Positions 18,644-27,815 are shown, counted from the first letter of the stretch. The stretch is DNA of 64,000 bases from Micromonospora sp. NBC_01813 (GCF_035917335.1 NZ_CP109067.1:7067001-7131000); one strand, 5' to 3'. The notes: generated by a model not told the origin, from the letters alone. Program-made: numbers and translations.

Positions 18644-19383
18644 CCGCGCTGCGCCGGCTCACCGTGATGGAAGCCAAGCTGTTGCTGCGGGACCCGGCGG
18701 CCGTGGTGATGGCGCTGGCCTTCCCGATGTTGCTGATCGTCGTGCTGGGCGGGGTGATGCCGGGCTTCCGTACCGCCGTCCCGGAGCTTGCCGGACTGCG
18801 CCCGATCGACGTCTACCTGCCGGTGGTGGTCGCGCTGGCGGTCGCCGGCATCGCGCTCAACTCGCTGCCCACCACCGTCGCCGCGTACCGGGAACGCGGC
18901 GTGCTGCGCCGGATGGCCACCACCCCGGTACGCCCGGTGAAGCTGCTCGGCGCCCAGTTGTTGGTCTCGGTGGGCGCCACGACCCTCGCGGTCGGTCTGG
19001 CCGTCGCCGCGGCGGCCGTCGCGTTCCGGGTGCCGATGCCCGAGCATCCGGTGAGCTTCCTCGGCGTGTTCCTGCTCGGCTCGGCGGCCACCTTCGCGGT
19101 CGGACTGCTGATCGCGGCACTGGTGCCGACCGGCCGGGCGGCGAACGCCATCAGCATGCTGATCTACTTTCCGATGCTGTTCTTCGCCGGGGTGTGGACG
19201 CCGGGGCCGATGATGCCCGAGACGATCCGCCGGATCAGCGACCTCACCCCGCTTGGCGCGCTCAGCCAGACCATGCAGGCGAGCTGGTCCGGTGCTGCCG
19301 TCCGCCCGCTGCACCTGCTGGTGATGGCCGGCTACCTGGTGGTCGTCGGTGCCCTGGCGGCCCGCTTGTTCCGCTGGCGCTGA
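18640..19383 (+). CDS. ABC-2 type exporter permease
   Basis: This 247-residue permease has six membrane segments, including VVMALAFPMLLIVVLGGV, YLPVVVALAVAGIALNSL and ISMLIYFPMLFFAGVW. The cytoplasmic segment AYRERGVLRRMATTPVRPV and the late motif RRISDLTPLGALSQTMQ are typical of DrrB-like permeases. The GTG start overlaps the ATPase stop. It is the last gene of the operon and converges with the deacetylase gene 24 bases away. Confidence 0.9.
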   Translation: MTALRRLTVMEAKLLLRDPAAVVMALAFPMLLIVVLGGVMPGFRTAVPELAGLRPIDVYLPVVVALAVAGIALNSLPTTVAAYRERGVLRRMATTPVRPVKLLGAQLLVSVGATTLAVGLAVAAAAVAFRVPMPEHPVSFLGVFLLGSAATFAVGLLIAALVPTGRAANAISMLIYFPMLFFAGVWTPGPMMPETIRRISDLTPLGALSQTMQASWSGAAVRPLHLLVMAGYLVVVGALAARLFRWR

Positions 19384-19407
19384 ACGGCCGCTGTCCGGCG
19401 GGCACCG

Positions 19408-20373
19408 CTATCCGGCGAGTACCTCGGACAGGGTCGCCGGGGTCAGACCGCGTTCGCGCAGGCCGGCGAGGATGTGCGGCAACGCCTCGTCGGTCATCGC
19501 CGCGTTCGCCTCGGTGACGTGCAGGACCACCACCGAGCCGGCCCGCACCTGGGACAGCACCGCCTCGACGATCGGCTGCCAGGCGGTGGCGAACGGGTCG
19601 CCGCTGATCACATCGCCGTCGACCACGGTCAGCCCGAGCGGCGCCAGGGCGGCCAGCGCCGCCCCGTCGTGGCACAGCCCTGGGAAGCGGAAGTAGCGGG
19701 TCTGTCGGCCACCGTACGGCTCGATCACGTCGAAGGTCTTCGCGACGTCGGCGGTCATCCCGTTGGCCGGCACCTGCGGCAGGCCGTAGCAGTCGCTGGT
19801 GAAGGCGGCATGCCCGTACGTGTGGTTGGCCAGCTCGAATCGGGGGTTGCCGGCCAGCCGGCGGGTGAGGTCGGGATACTCCTCGACCCACATCCCGGTG
19901 AGGAAGAAGGTCGCCGGGACCTGCTCCCGTTCCAGCAAGTCGACGATCGCCAGGTTGGCGTACGAGCGGACGTCGCCACTGCGCAGGCTGTAGCGCATCG
20001 CTTCGGTCATGTCCGCGTCGAAGGTCAACGCGACCAGGTTTCCGGAGCGCGGCCCGTGGTCGACCACCGGCGGGCGGGTGCCCGGCCGGGTGGCTCCGGG
20101 ACGATCGGCCGGGCCCGTGGCGGTCGGGGCGGCCTCGACCGACGCCAGGTCGCCGGGAGGAGCCGACTCGCCCGTCGGTGCCGCAGCCGGGGTCGTACTG
20201 GTCTGTGCCGCCGAGGGGACTGCCGTGGCGTCGTCACCGGCGGAGATCAGACCGACGATCATCGCGGTGACGCCGAGCACGACGACGGTCGCGGCGGCGG
20301 TCGCCAGCGCGGCCGGCGACAGCCCTCGGCGTCGACGAGGTACGGGCTGCTGGCCCGCCGAACGTGAATCCAC
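19408..20373 (-). CDS. Membrane-anchored polysaccharide deacetylase (NodB/CE4)
   Basis: This 321-residue protein has an N-terminal membrane segment (LATAAATVVVLGVTAMIVGL) followed by an Ala/Pro/Thr-rich stalk to about residue 105, then a CE4 deacetylase domain. Motif 1 is TFDADM, motif 2 is ANHTYGHAAF with the two metal histidines, and motif 3 is RYFRFPG. The likely role is removal of acetyl groups from peptidoglycan or another N-acetylated polymer outside the cell. The GTG start at 20373 places the basic residues before the anchor. It is monocistronic as far as can be seen. Confidence 0.9.
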   Translation of the reverse strand: MDSRSAGQQPVPRRRRGLSPAALATAAATVVVLGVTAMIVGLISAGDDATAVPSAAQTSTTPAAAPTGESAPPGDLASVEAAPTATGPADRPGATRPGTRPPVVDHGPRSGNLVALTFDADMTEAMRYSLRSGDVRSYANLAIVDLLEREQVPATFFLTGMWVEEYPDLTRRLAGNPRFELANHTYGHAAFTSDCYGLPQVPANGMTADVAKTFDVIEPYGGRQTRYFRFPGLCHDGAALAALAPLGLTVVDGDVISGDPFATAWQPIVEAVLSQVRAGSVVVLHVTEANAAMTDEALPHILAGLRERGLTPATLSEVLAG

Positions 20374-20477
20374 GGCGCAGATCGTCGCAGCAGACGCGGG
20401 TCACTGGTGAACCGGCGTTCGCGTATCCGGCCGTTCGATCCGGGATCGAGTGCGATCGGCCGCCGCTGTCCGCCCGA

Positions 20478-21101
20478 TCAGACCCGGTATCCGGCGGCTC
20501 GGGCGGCTTTGCGCTCGCGGCGGCGTTCCCTGGCCCGGTGGATCAGCCACGGACCGCCGATCACCAGCACGACCAGGAAGACCAGGACAAGGACCGGCAG
20601 CAGGATCGCGACGACCGACATCACCACGCTGGTGGCGTCCTCGGCGGTGCTCGCCACCGGTGCCCCGAGCCCACCGGTGGCGGTGTTGATCACTGGTCGG
20701 ATGGTCGACTTGAGCAGATGCACCCCGAGGGCGATCAGGACGCCGACCACTATCGGGATCCACTGGTTGGAGCTGAAGAACTCACCCGGGTCGCTGACCG
20801 TCACCGTCTCCGACGACGACCCGGCACCGAACGCCAGCCCACCCGCGGTCGGCCGGATCACGGTCTGCACCACGTCGTTGACGTGGTCGACCACCGGAAC
20901 CTTGTCCGCGACCAACTCCACCGCGAGCAGGCCGGCGAGGATCGCCAGCACCCAGCCGTTGCTGATCCACTGCCAGCCGTCCGGCGGGGCGATCAGGCTG
21001 GTGTAGCGGGCCAGCACCCCCACGGTCAGCAGCGGAATGTACGCGTTGAGACCGGCCGATGCGGCCAGCCCGGTCCCGGTCAGCAGTTCGAACACATCCA
21101 C
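20478..21101 (-). CDS. DUF4126 domain membrane protein
   Basis: This 207-residue protein starts [20 protein letters not shown], which is characteristic of DUF4126. Four or five membrane segments follow, including [20 protein letters not shown] and a C-terminal helix [20 protein letters not shown]. The tail is highly basic ([16 protein letters not shown]). Function is unknown. It is divergent from nucS, with 64 bases between the start codons, and that gap contains the nucS -10 candidate. Confidence 0.85.
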   Translation of the reverse strand: MDVFELLTGTGLAASAGLNAYIPLLTVGVLARYTSLIAPPDGWQWISNGWVLAILAGLLAVELVADKVPVVDHVNDVVQTVIRPTAGGLAFGAGSSSETVTVSDPGEFFSSNQWIPIVVGVLIALGVHLLKSTIRPVINTATGGLGAPVASTAEDATSVVMSVVAILLPVLVLVFLVVLVIGGPWLIHRARERRRERKAARAAGYRV

Positions 21102-21153
21102 CAGGATCGCACCGCCGCGCCAGCCCTGCGCGCTACCGGTACCCCGCTGGCGC

Positions 21154-21159
21154 TACCCT
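21154..21159 (+). promoter_or_regulatory. Candidate -10 element of nucS (leaderless start)
   Basis: TACCCT at 21154-21159 is followed after 6 bases by the nucS GTG, with no Shine-Dalgarno sequence between. The same hexamer stands 7 bases before two other starts in the window (10263 and 27389). No clear -35 element is visible. Confidence 0.5.
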
Positions 21160-21165
21160 CGTCGG

Positions 21166-21822
21166 GTGCGGCTGGTGATTGCGCGTTGCTCGGTGGACTA
21201 CGTCGGTCGGCTCTCGGCGCATCTGCCGCCGGCGACCCGACTTTTGATGGTCAAAGCGGACGGGTCGGTGTCGATCCACGCCGACGACCGGGCGTACAAG
21301 CCGCTGAACTGGATGAGCCCGCCGTGTCGGCTGCAGGAGGCTCCGGGGGTCTGGCGGGTGGTCAACAAGGCCGGCGAGGAGCTGCGGATCACCCTGGAGG
21401 AGATCTTCCAGGACACCTCGTACGACCTCGGCGTCGACCCCGGCCTGCGCAAGGACGGTGTGGAAGCGCACCTGCAGGAGCTGCTGGCCGCGAACCCGAC
21501 CACCTTCGGCGACGAGTTCACCCTGGTACGCCGCGAGTACATGACCGCGATCGGCCCGGTCGACCTGCTGTGCCGCGACGGCTCGGCCACCGTCGCGATC
21601 GAGGTCAAGCGTCGTGGTGAGATCGACGGTGTCGAGCAGCTCACCCGCTACCTGGAGCTGCTCAACCGGGACCCGCTGCTCGCCCCGGTCGCTGGTATCT
21701 TCGCGGCTCAGGAGATCAAGCCGCAGGCCCGGGTGCTCGCCGCCGACCGGGGCATCCGCTGCGTGGTGGTCGACTATGACAAACTGCGTGGGATCGTGCG
21801 CGACGAACTCACGCTGTTCTGA
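21166..21822 (+). CDS. nucS: Endonuclease NucS (non-canonical mismatch repair)
   Basis: NucS cleaves both strands at mismatches and replaces MutS/MutL repair in many actinobacteria and archaea. The 218-residue length is normal. The N-terminus [16 protein letters not shown] leads a dimerisation and DNA-binding domain with [20 protein letters not shown]. The C-terminal nuclease domain contains the catalytic GPVDLLCRD and VAIEVKRRG. The start is a GTG at 21166 behind a TACCCT hexamer. A DUF2786 gene follows after 13 bases. Confidence 0.96.
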   Translation: MRLVIARCSVDYVGRLSAHLPPATRLLMVKADGSVSIHADDRAYKPLNWMSPPCRLQEAPGVWRVVNKAGEELRITLEEIFQDTSYDLGVDPGLRKDGVEAHLQELLAANPTTFGDEFTLVRREYMTAIGPVDLLCRDGSATVAIEVKRRGEIDGVEQLTRYLELLNRDPLLAPVAGIFAAQEIKPQARVLAADRGIRCVVVDYDKLRGIVRDELTLF

Positions 21823-21835
21823 GGGGAAGCGCCCG

Positions 21836-23197
21836 ATGGGTGTCCGTAACCAGCAACGCCGCGCCGCCAAGAAGAAGGCCAAGGAGCAGCGTCAGCGGCT
21901 GCGTGCCGAGTCGACGGGTACGGCGTACCCCGGGTTCGGCGGCTTCGGCGCGCCGACCGAGGCCGACCGGGTCGAGGCGGTGTTGCGCCTGGCCGCCCGC
22001 GCGGCGTCACAGGACCTGCCCGACGAGCTCGACGACCGCGTCGCGGAGTTGGTGACCGCCGACGGCCAGGTGGTGGATCTGGTACTGGGTTCCGCGTTCC
22101 AGCAGTGCGTCACCGCGCTGTGGCAGCACGGCTGGATGCCGGCCGACCTGCTGCGGGTCGTCCGCCGCGAGCATGGCAAGCGGGCGGTGACGCTGATCGC
22201 CGGGCAGGCCGAGACGCAACTGCGCGGGTACGCGGCGGCGACCGTGTCCGACCGCTGGCACAGCCAGCTACGCGAGCACGACATCGAGCCATGGGCGACC
22301 GACCGGCCGGACCAGCGACTGACCGCCTGGGCCGAGCGATCCAAGCTGGACCGTTTCAGTGCGCTGATCCTCGCGGTGCGGGTGCTCACGCTGATGGTCG
22401 AGTTGCCGAGGCTGGAGCTGGTGGCGCCGCTGCCGGGCTCGGTCCGGCCCGGTGCGGCCGGCCCGGAGCGTCGCCGGCCGTCCGCCGGGTCCGATGCCGA
22501 CGAGCGGCAGCTCGGGCGGATCCGGGCGCTGCTGGCCAAGGCCGAGTCCACCGAGTTCCCGGAGGAGGCCGAGGCGCTGTCGGCCAAGGCCCAGGAGCTG
22601 ATGACCCGGTACAGCATCGACCACGCGCTGCTCGCCGCCGCGGACCCGGCCGGCGACACGGCGCCACGCCCGATCGCCGTCCGGGTCGGTCTCGACGCCC
22701 CGTACGAGCAGGCCAAGGCGCTGCTGCTGCAGCAGGTCGCCGAGGCGAACCGGTGCCGGTCGGTGTGGTCGGCCAAGCTCGGGTTCGCCACCGTGGTCGG
22801 CTTCGCCGGTGACTGCGAGTCGGTGGAGTTGCTGCACACCTCCTTGCTCGTGCAGGCCACCACCGCACTGGTACGCAATGGGCCGCAGCGCGGCCGGGGC
22901 GGGCAGTCGACGACCCGGTCGTTCCGTCAGTCCTTCCTGGAGGCGTACGCGGTCCGGATCGGTCAGCGGCTGCAGTCGGTCGCCGACGACGCCGGCCGCC
23001 AGGCGGCCGAGCGCACCGGTGCCGCGCTGGTGCCGGTGCTGGCCGCCCGCGACGAGCAGGTCCAACAGGCCACCGAACGGCTCTTCCCGGAACTCGGCGG
23101 CCGGACGATCTCCGGCAACAACCGGGACGGCTGGATCGCCGGTACCGCCGCCGCCGATCAGGCCAGCCTTGGTGCCCGCCAACCCATCGCCAACTGA
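21836..23197 (+). CDS. DUF2786 domain-containing protein
   Basis: This 453-residue protein begins with a very basic tract (RNQQRRAAKKKAKEQRQRLR). The DUF2786 motif appears at about residues 224-264 as IRALLAKAESTEFPEEAEAL and ELMTRYSIDHALL. The C-terminal half has conserved residues but no recognisable catalytic site. Function is unknown. GAGGGGAAG precedes the ATG, and the 13-base gap from nucS suggests co-transcription. Any link to DNA repair is inference from that context. Confidence 0.85.
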   Translation: MGVRNQQRRAAKKKAKEQRQRLRAESTGTAYPGFGGFGAPTEADRVEAVLRLAARAASQDLPDELDDRVAELVTADGQVVDLVLGSAFQQCVTALWQHGWMPADLLRVVRREHGKRAVTLIAGQAETQLRGYAAATVSDRWHSQLREHDIEPWATDRPDQRLTAWAERSKLDRFSALILAVRVLTLMVELPRLELVAPLPGSVRPGAAGPERRRPSAGSDADERQLGRIRALLAKAESTEFPEEAEALSAKAQELMTRYSIDHALLAAADPAGDTAPRPIAVRVGLDAPYEQAKALLLQQVAEANRCRSVWSAKLGFATVVGFAGDCESVELLHTSLLVQATTALVRNGPQRGRGGQSTTRSFRQSFLEAYAVRIGQRLQSVADDAGRQAAERTGAALVPVLAARDEQVQQATERLFPELGGRTISGNNRDGWIAGTAAADQASLGARQPIAN

Positions 23198-23236
23198 GCC
23201 GCCGGGGTAGCCGGCTGCGGTCGCCGGTCGCCGGCG

Positions 23237-24739
23237 TCAGTGCCGGCCGTAGCGCAGGCGGATCACCTTGACGATCCGGGCCACGTCGGCTGCGGTGCGC
23301 TCGAAGGTCATCGTCGGCAGCACCGAGGGTGCCCGTCGCTGGGTGATCGACTTGGCTCGGGCGAACTCCCGCAGGCCGTCCTCGCCGTGGATGCGGCCGA
23401 ATCCGGAGTCGCCCATCCCGCCGAACGGCAGCTCACTGAAGCCGACGAAGGTGAGCGCGGAGTTGACCGAGACCATCCCGCTGTGGATCCGGCGGGCGAT
23501 CGCGATGGCCCGGCGCTTGCCGAAGACCGAGCCGCCCAGCCCGTACCGGCTGTCGTTGGTCCGGGCGAGCGCCTCGTCGATGGTGGACACCCGGTGGATG
23601 ACGACGGTGGGGCCGAAGGTTTCCTCGCGGGCCGCGGCGCAGTCGTGTGGCACGTCGACCAGGACGGTGGGGTGCACGAACGGTGGTCGGACCGCGGCCG
23701 CACCGCCGAGCACCGCACGCGCGCCGTGGGCCAGCGCTTCGTCGATGTGTCGGCGGATCACCTCGATCTGGCCGGGCATGGTGATCGGCCCGAGGTGGTC
23801 GCCCGGGTCGTCCCCGACGGTCAGTCGCCCGGCCCGTTCCACCACGGCGGTGACGAACGCGTCGTAGACCGGGTCGAGGACGTACACCCGCTCGATGCCG
23901 ATGCAGCTCTGCCCGGCGTTGGTCATCGACCCCCAGACGCAGGACTCCGCCGCCGCCTCGATGTCGGCGTCGTCGTCGACGATCATCGCGTCCTTGCCGC
24001 CGGCCTCGATCAGTACCGGGGTGAGCGTCTCGGCGCAGGTCGCCATCACCTGCCGGCCGGTACGGGTGGAGCCGGTGAACGCGACCTTGTCTACTCCGGA
24101 CCGGCACAGGGCGGCGCCGACCTCGCCGGTGCCGTGCACGATCTGCAGTACGGGTCGCTCGCCGACCACCTCGGCGAACGTGTCGACCAGCCATTGGCCG
24201 GTCGCCGGGGTGTACTCACTCGGTTTGAAGACCACGGCGTTGCCGGCGGCCAGCGCGTACGCGATGGAACCGACCGGGGTGACCACCGGGTAGTTCCACG
24301 GGCCGATCACCGCGACCACCCCGAGTGGTTGGTATTCGAGGTGGCCGCTGAACTCGGCGGTGACCAGCCTGGTCCGAGTACGGCGTGGACCAAGCACCCG
24401 CTTGGCGTTGCGCGCGGCCCAGTCGATGTGCTCCACGGCGGCGGCGATCTCGACGACGGCGTCCGCGACCGGCTTGCCGCCCTCGCGGTTGACCAGATCG
24501 GCGAGCTCGGTCATCCGGTCGGCGATCAGTGAACACCACCGCAGCAGCCGGCGGCGGCGCTCGGCGTGACCGAGACCGATCCACCAGCGGCCGGCGTCGC
24601 GCGCCGCGGCCGTGGCCGTCCGTGTCCGGTCACCGCTGGCCACCGGGAAGCGACCCACCTCGACGCCGGTGGCCGGATGGGACGAGACGAGGAAACCATC
24701 GTCGATCACCGGCTGGCCGGGGACGTGGATCGCTGCCAT
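23237..24739 (-). CDS. Aldehyde dehydrogenase family protein (succinate-semialdehyde-type)
   Basis: This 500-residue NAD(P)-dependent enzyme oxidises an aldehyde to the acid. The family core is complete: IGPWNYPVVTP, GNAVVFKPSEYTP, VAFTGSTRTGRQV, the general base glutamate in IEAGGKDAMIV and the catalytic cysteine in NAGQSCIGIERVY. The C-terminal PFGGMGDSGFGR is also typical. The subgroup resembles actinobacterial succinate-semialdehyde dehydrogenases, but the substrate is not certain. AGGAGG lies just upstream of the ATG on the minus strand. It is monocistronic. Confidence 0.92.
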   Translation of the reverse strand: MAAIHVPGQPVIDDGFLVSSHPATGVEVGRFPVASGDRTRTATAAARDAGRWWIGLGHAERRRRLLRWCSLIADRMTELADLVNREGGKPVADAVVEIAAAVEHIDWAARNAKRVLGPRRTRTRLVTAEFSGHLEYQPLGVVAVIGPWNYPVVTPVGSIAYALAAGNAVVFKPSEYTPATGQWLVDTFAEVVGERPVLQIVHGTGEVGAALCRSGVDKVAFTGSTRTGRQVMATCAETLTPVLIEAGGKDAMIVDDDADIEAAAESCVWGSMTNAGQSCIGIERVYVLDPVYDAFVTAVVERAGRLTVGDDPGDHLGPITMPGQIEVIRRHIDEALAHGARAVLGGAAAVRPPFVHPTVLVDVPHDCAAAREETFGPTVVIHRVSTIDEALARTNDSRYGLGGSVFGKRRAIAIARRIHSGMVSVNSALTFVGFSELPFGGMGDSGFGRIHGEDGLREFARAKSITQRRAPSVLPTMTFERTAADVARIVKVIRLRYGRH

Positions 24740-25039
24740 CTGGGCTCCTCCTCGGCCGCCGATCAGGGTGTCGTCCGTCGGCCGTAAAGTCTAGACATGA
24801 AAGATACTCGCAGGTAGCAAGACTTCGATTCATGGCAATGTATTGACAGCTCTGACCGGGTGTCGCCGCCGCTGTTGTCCGGTTGTCGTAGGCGATCACC
24901 GAACCGGTGGCGCGGTGCTGGACCGGCCGGCGGCCAATACCGGACGAGGGACCGTACCCCGTCGTCGGTAGCGCCTGGCAGGCTTCATCCGGTGAGGCGC
25001 GCAACGCGTCGCCACCGAGGAAAGGCGTTGCATCACCCG
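24740..25039. other. Intergenic region between the divergent aldehyde dehydrogenase and FHA genes
   Basis: I see no gene. The stretch 24780-24850 is clearly less GC-rich than its surroundings and includes TTGACA at 24843-24848, a possible -35 element, but no good -10 lies at the right distance. The rest looks like ordinary high-GC spacer. Confidence 0.4.
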
Positions 25040-25594
25040 ATGTCCGATCACCAGTCGTTGCTACCACTGCTGCAGATGGTCAACGGACCCACACCGGGAG
25101 CGACCTACCGGCTCGTCCCGGGTAGCCGGGCGATCGGCCGGGAGATCGGCCAGGACGCCGGGCAGGACATCGTCGTCGACGACGGCAAGGTCAGCCGCTG
25201 CCATGCGGTGCTCGACGTCACCGGCGGCCGGGTGGTGCTCACCGACCAGGCGTCGACCAACGGGACCTGGATCAACGATCTGCGCATCGAGCAGCCCACC
25301 GAGCTGCGCGACGGCGACCGGATCCGCGTCGGCGGGATCGAGCTGCGCTTCTACGACCCTTCCTCGGCGCTCACCGACCCGGTCGGCACCAGGATCCCGC
25401 GGCTGGCCGCCGCGACGTCGCCCGGTGCGCCGATCCGGCCGACCACCGGGCTGCGTTCGCCGTTGCACGCCGCGCTGGGCGAGCCCACCCAGGCGATGCA
25501 TCCCGCACGCCGGCAGAACATGCTGCTGATGGCCGGACTCGCCGGGGTGTTCCTGATGGGCTGGCTCACCTGGTTGGTCGTGGTGATCTCCTGA
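25040..25594 (+). CDS. FHA domain protein with C-terminal membrane anchor
   Basis: This 184-residue protein has one FHA domain, which binds phosphothreonine peptides. The diagnostic residues are GREIGQ, KVSRCHAVLD and ASTNGTWIND. A disordered linker then leads to a single C-terminal membrane helix (NMLLMAGLAGVFLMGWLTWL), so the protein is tail-anchored with the FHA domain in the cytoplasm. The ATG at 25040 is used here. A TTG at 25028 has the better-spaced GAGG (25017-25020) and would add four residues. Partners are probably Ser/Thr-kinase targets at the membrane; none is encoded nearby. Confidence 0.85.
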   Translation: MSDHQSLLPLLQMVNGPTPGATYRLVPGSRAIGREIGQDAGQDIVVDDGKVSRCHAVLDVTGGRVVLTDQASTNGTWINDLRIEQPTELRDGDRIRVGGIELRFYDPSSALTDPVGTRIPRLAAATSPGAPIRPTTGLRSPLHAALGEPTQAMHPARRQNMLLMAGLAGVFLMGWLTWLVVVIS

Positions 25595-25659
25595 GGTTAA
25601 CCTGCGTCAAGCACGCGGGTCGGCGTGTGAACCCTGGCCGGCGACGGACGGAGACGCAG

Positions 25660-27357
25660 ATGGCGCGCGAGCTCAACACCGTGGGAGTCGTCGGGCTCGG
25701 CACGATGGGGGCGGGGATCGTCGAGGTCTTCGCCCGCAACGGCGTCGACGTGATCGCGGTGGAGATCAACGAGCCGGCGCTGGACAGGGGCCGGGCGAAC
25801 CTGACCGCCTCCACCGACCGGGCCGTGGCCCGGGGCAAGCTCGACCCGGGCGACCGGGACGCGCTGCACGGCCGGGTCACCTTCGCGGTCGGCCTGCCTG
25901 CCCTGCGCGACGCCGACCTGGTCGTCGAGGCGGTCCCCGAGCGGCTCGACCTCAAGCGGCGGCTGCTCGCCGAGCTCGACCAGGTGTGCAAGCCGACCGC
26001 GATCCTGGCGACCAACACCTCGTCGCTGAGCGTCACCGAGATCGCGGTGGCGACCAGCCGCCCCGGGCAGGTGATCGGCCTGCACTTCTTCAACCCCGCA
26101 CCGGTGATGAAGCTCATCGAGGTGATCCGCACCGTCGTCACCGACCCCGACGTGGTCGGCGACATCGAGGCGCTCTGCGCCCGGCTCGGCAAGGTCGGGG
26201 TGAGCATCGGGGACCGCGCCGGATTCATCGCCAACGCGCTGCTGTTCGGCTACCTCAACCAGGCGATCGGCATGTACGACGCGCGGTACGCCGCCCGCGA
26301 GGACATCGACGCGGCCATGCGACTGGCCTGCCGACTGCCGATGGGCCCGCTGGCGCTGCTCGACCTGATCGGGCTGGACACCGCGTACGAGGTGCTCGAC
26401 ACCATGTACCGCCGGGGCGGCCGGGACCGCCGGCACGCGCCGGCGCCGTTGCTCCGGCAGATGGTCACCGCCGGGCTGCTGGGCCGCAAGTCCGGTCGGG
26501 GCTTCTACACCTACGAACGGCCGGGCTCGTCGCGGCTGGTCCCGGACGGCAACACCCCGGACAGCGGTACGCCGCAGGCCGGTACGTTGACCGACGGCGG
26601 TGCCGGTCCGGTTCCGCGTACCGTCGGGGTGGTCGGCTCCGGCCCGACCGCGACGGGCCTGGCCGACCTGCTGCGCGGCGCCGGGTACGACGTGCTGACC
26701 GTCGGGTACGACACCGACCCGGGCACCTTGGCGCCGCTCGCCGACGTCGACCTGGTCGTCGAGGCGGTCCCGGACGATCTCGAGGTCAAGAAGGCACTGT
26801 TCGCCGGCCTCGACGGGATCTGCAAACCCGGTGTGCCGCTGGTCAGCACCACGTCGACGCTGCCGGTGATCGACATTGCGATGGCCACCGGGCGCCCGGC
26901 CGACGTGCTCGGCCTGCGGCTGCGTGGCCCGGCCCCGTTCAGCGAACTCGTCGAGGTGGTGCAGACGATCCGGGCCGCCCCGGACGCCGTGAACACCGCC
27001 CGCGCGCTCTGCGCCTCGCTCGGCAAGACCGCCGTGGGCTGCGGCGACCGCGCCGGCGCGATCGTCGACGCGTTGCTGCTGCCGTACCTCAACGACGCCG
27101 TACGGATGCTGGAGACCAGCTATTCGACGGCGGACGACATCGACGCGGCGATGAAGCTGGGCTGCGGCTACCCGGTCGGCCCGTTCGAGCTGCTGGACAC
27201 GCTCGGCCTGGACGTCGCCCTGGACATCCTGGGGACGATCTACCGGGAGGCGCCGGAGCCGGGACTCGCTCCCGCCCCGCTGCTGCGGCACATGGTGACC
27301 GCTGGACGCCTCGGCCGGAGCACCGGGCAGGGCTTCCGCGCGTACGGCGACCGCTGA
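25660..27357 (+). CDS. Two-domain 3-hydroxyacyl-CoA dehydrogenase with degenerate second half
   Basis: This 565-residue protein is a head-to-tail fusion of two hydroxyacyl-CoA dehydrogenase units. The first (residues 1-290) is intact, with GLGTMGAGI, NTSSLSVTEIA, the catalytic GLHFFNPAPVMKLIEVI and FIANALLFGYLNQ. The second (about 320-565) retains the fold, but the Rossmann motif reads GSGPTATG, the catalytic His segment reads GLRLRGPAPFSELVEVV and the Asn segment reads AIVDALLLPYLND. It has therefore lost the key His and Asn and is probably non-catalytic. The ATG at 25660 has GGAG upstream. A GTG at 25627 is less likely. Confidence 0.9.
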   Translation: MARELNTVGVVGLGTMGAGIVEVFARNGVDVIAVEINEPALDRGRANLTASTDRAVARGKLDPGDRDALHGRVTFAVGLPALRDADLVVEAVPERLDLKRRLLAELDQVCKPTAILATNTSSLSVTEIAVATSRPGQVIGLHFFNPAPVMKLIEVIRTVVTDPDVVGDIEALCARLGKVGVSIGDRAGFIANALLFGYLNQAIGMYDARYAAREDIDAAMRLACRLPMGPLALLDLIGLDTAYEVLDTMYRRGGRDRRHAPAPLLRQMVTAGLLGRKSGRGFYTYERPGSSRLVPDGNTPDSGTPQAGTLTDGGAGPVPRTVGVVGSGPTATGLADLLRGAGYDVLTVGYDTDPGTLAPLADVDLVVEAVPDDLEVKKALFAGLDGICKPGVPLVSTTSTLPVIDIAMATGRPADVLGLRLRGPAPFSELVEVVQTIRAAPDAVNTARALCASLGKTAVGCGDRAGAIVDALLLPYLNDAVRMLETSYSTADDIDAAMKLGCGYPVGPFELLDTLGLDVALDILGTIYREAPEPGLAPAPLLRHMVTAGRLGRSTGQGFRAYGDR

Positions 27358-27375
27358 CCGGCCGGCTCCCCGACG

Positions 27376-27381
27376 TACCCT
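27376..27381 (+). promoter_or_regulatory. Candidate -10 element of the small Cys/His protein gene
   Basis: TACCCT is followed after 7 bases by the ATG at 27389, with no Shine-Dalgarno sequence. This matches the arrangement at the adenosyltransferase gene and suggests a leaderless message. Confidence 0.45.
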
Positions 27382-27388
27382 TGCGATC

Positions 27389-27751
27389 ATGAGTCCGCGC
27401 CGTAACCGTCCGGTCCGTCGGGACAGCGGGAGCCGATCCGGACACGGCGCCGGCGGTCAGCCCGAGCCGGTCGATCAGGAACGGGTACGCCGAGGCGTCG
27501 CCGCGGTGCAGTCGTGGGGCGACGGCGACTGGATGGTGCGCTCGGTGCCGGGGCCGGCGGCCACCAAGACGTACCGCTGCCCCGGATGTGTGCAGGAGAT
27601 CCGCCCCGGGGTGCCGCACGTGGTCGCCTGGCCGGCGGACGTTCGCGGCGACCTGACCGACCGGCGGCACTGGCACCCGGGCTGCTGGCGGGCGCGGGAA
27701 CAGCGTCGGCCGGCGATCGAACGGTCCCGGTCGGCCCCGCGCCACGGCTGA
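27389..27751 (+). CDS. Small conserved actinobacterial protein with Cys/His cluster
   Basis: This 120-residue protein has a basic, disordered first 30 residues and a compact domain with YRCPGCVQEIRPGVPHVV and RRHWHPGCW. The two Cys-x-x-Cys-like ligands plus His and Cys could bind zinc. I recall similar proteins as conserved in actinobacteria, sometimes annotated loosely as ATP/GTP-binding; I see no P-loop to support that. Function is unknown. The alpha/beta hydrolase gene follows 64 bases later. Confidence 0.75.
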   Translation: MSPRRNRPVRRDSGSRSGHGAGGQPEPVDQERVRRGVAAVQSWGDGDWMVRSVPGPAATKTYRCPGCVQEIRPGVPHVVAWPADVRGDLTDRRHWHPGCWRAREQRRPAIERSRSAPRHG

Positions 27752-27815
27752 GTCGCGGACCACCTCCGACGGTGGGCTTCGTGCGCCGTGATCGACCCGG
27801 TGGGAGACTGGTCCG

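Noticed and set aside
24787-24825. Inverted repeat AAGTCT / AGACTT in the aldehyde dehydrogenase-FHA gap
   Set aside because: Arms of 6 bases with about 27 bases between them are expected by chance.
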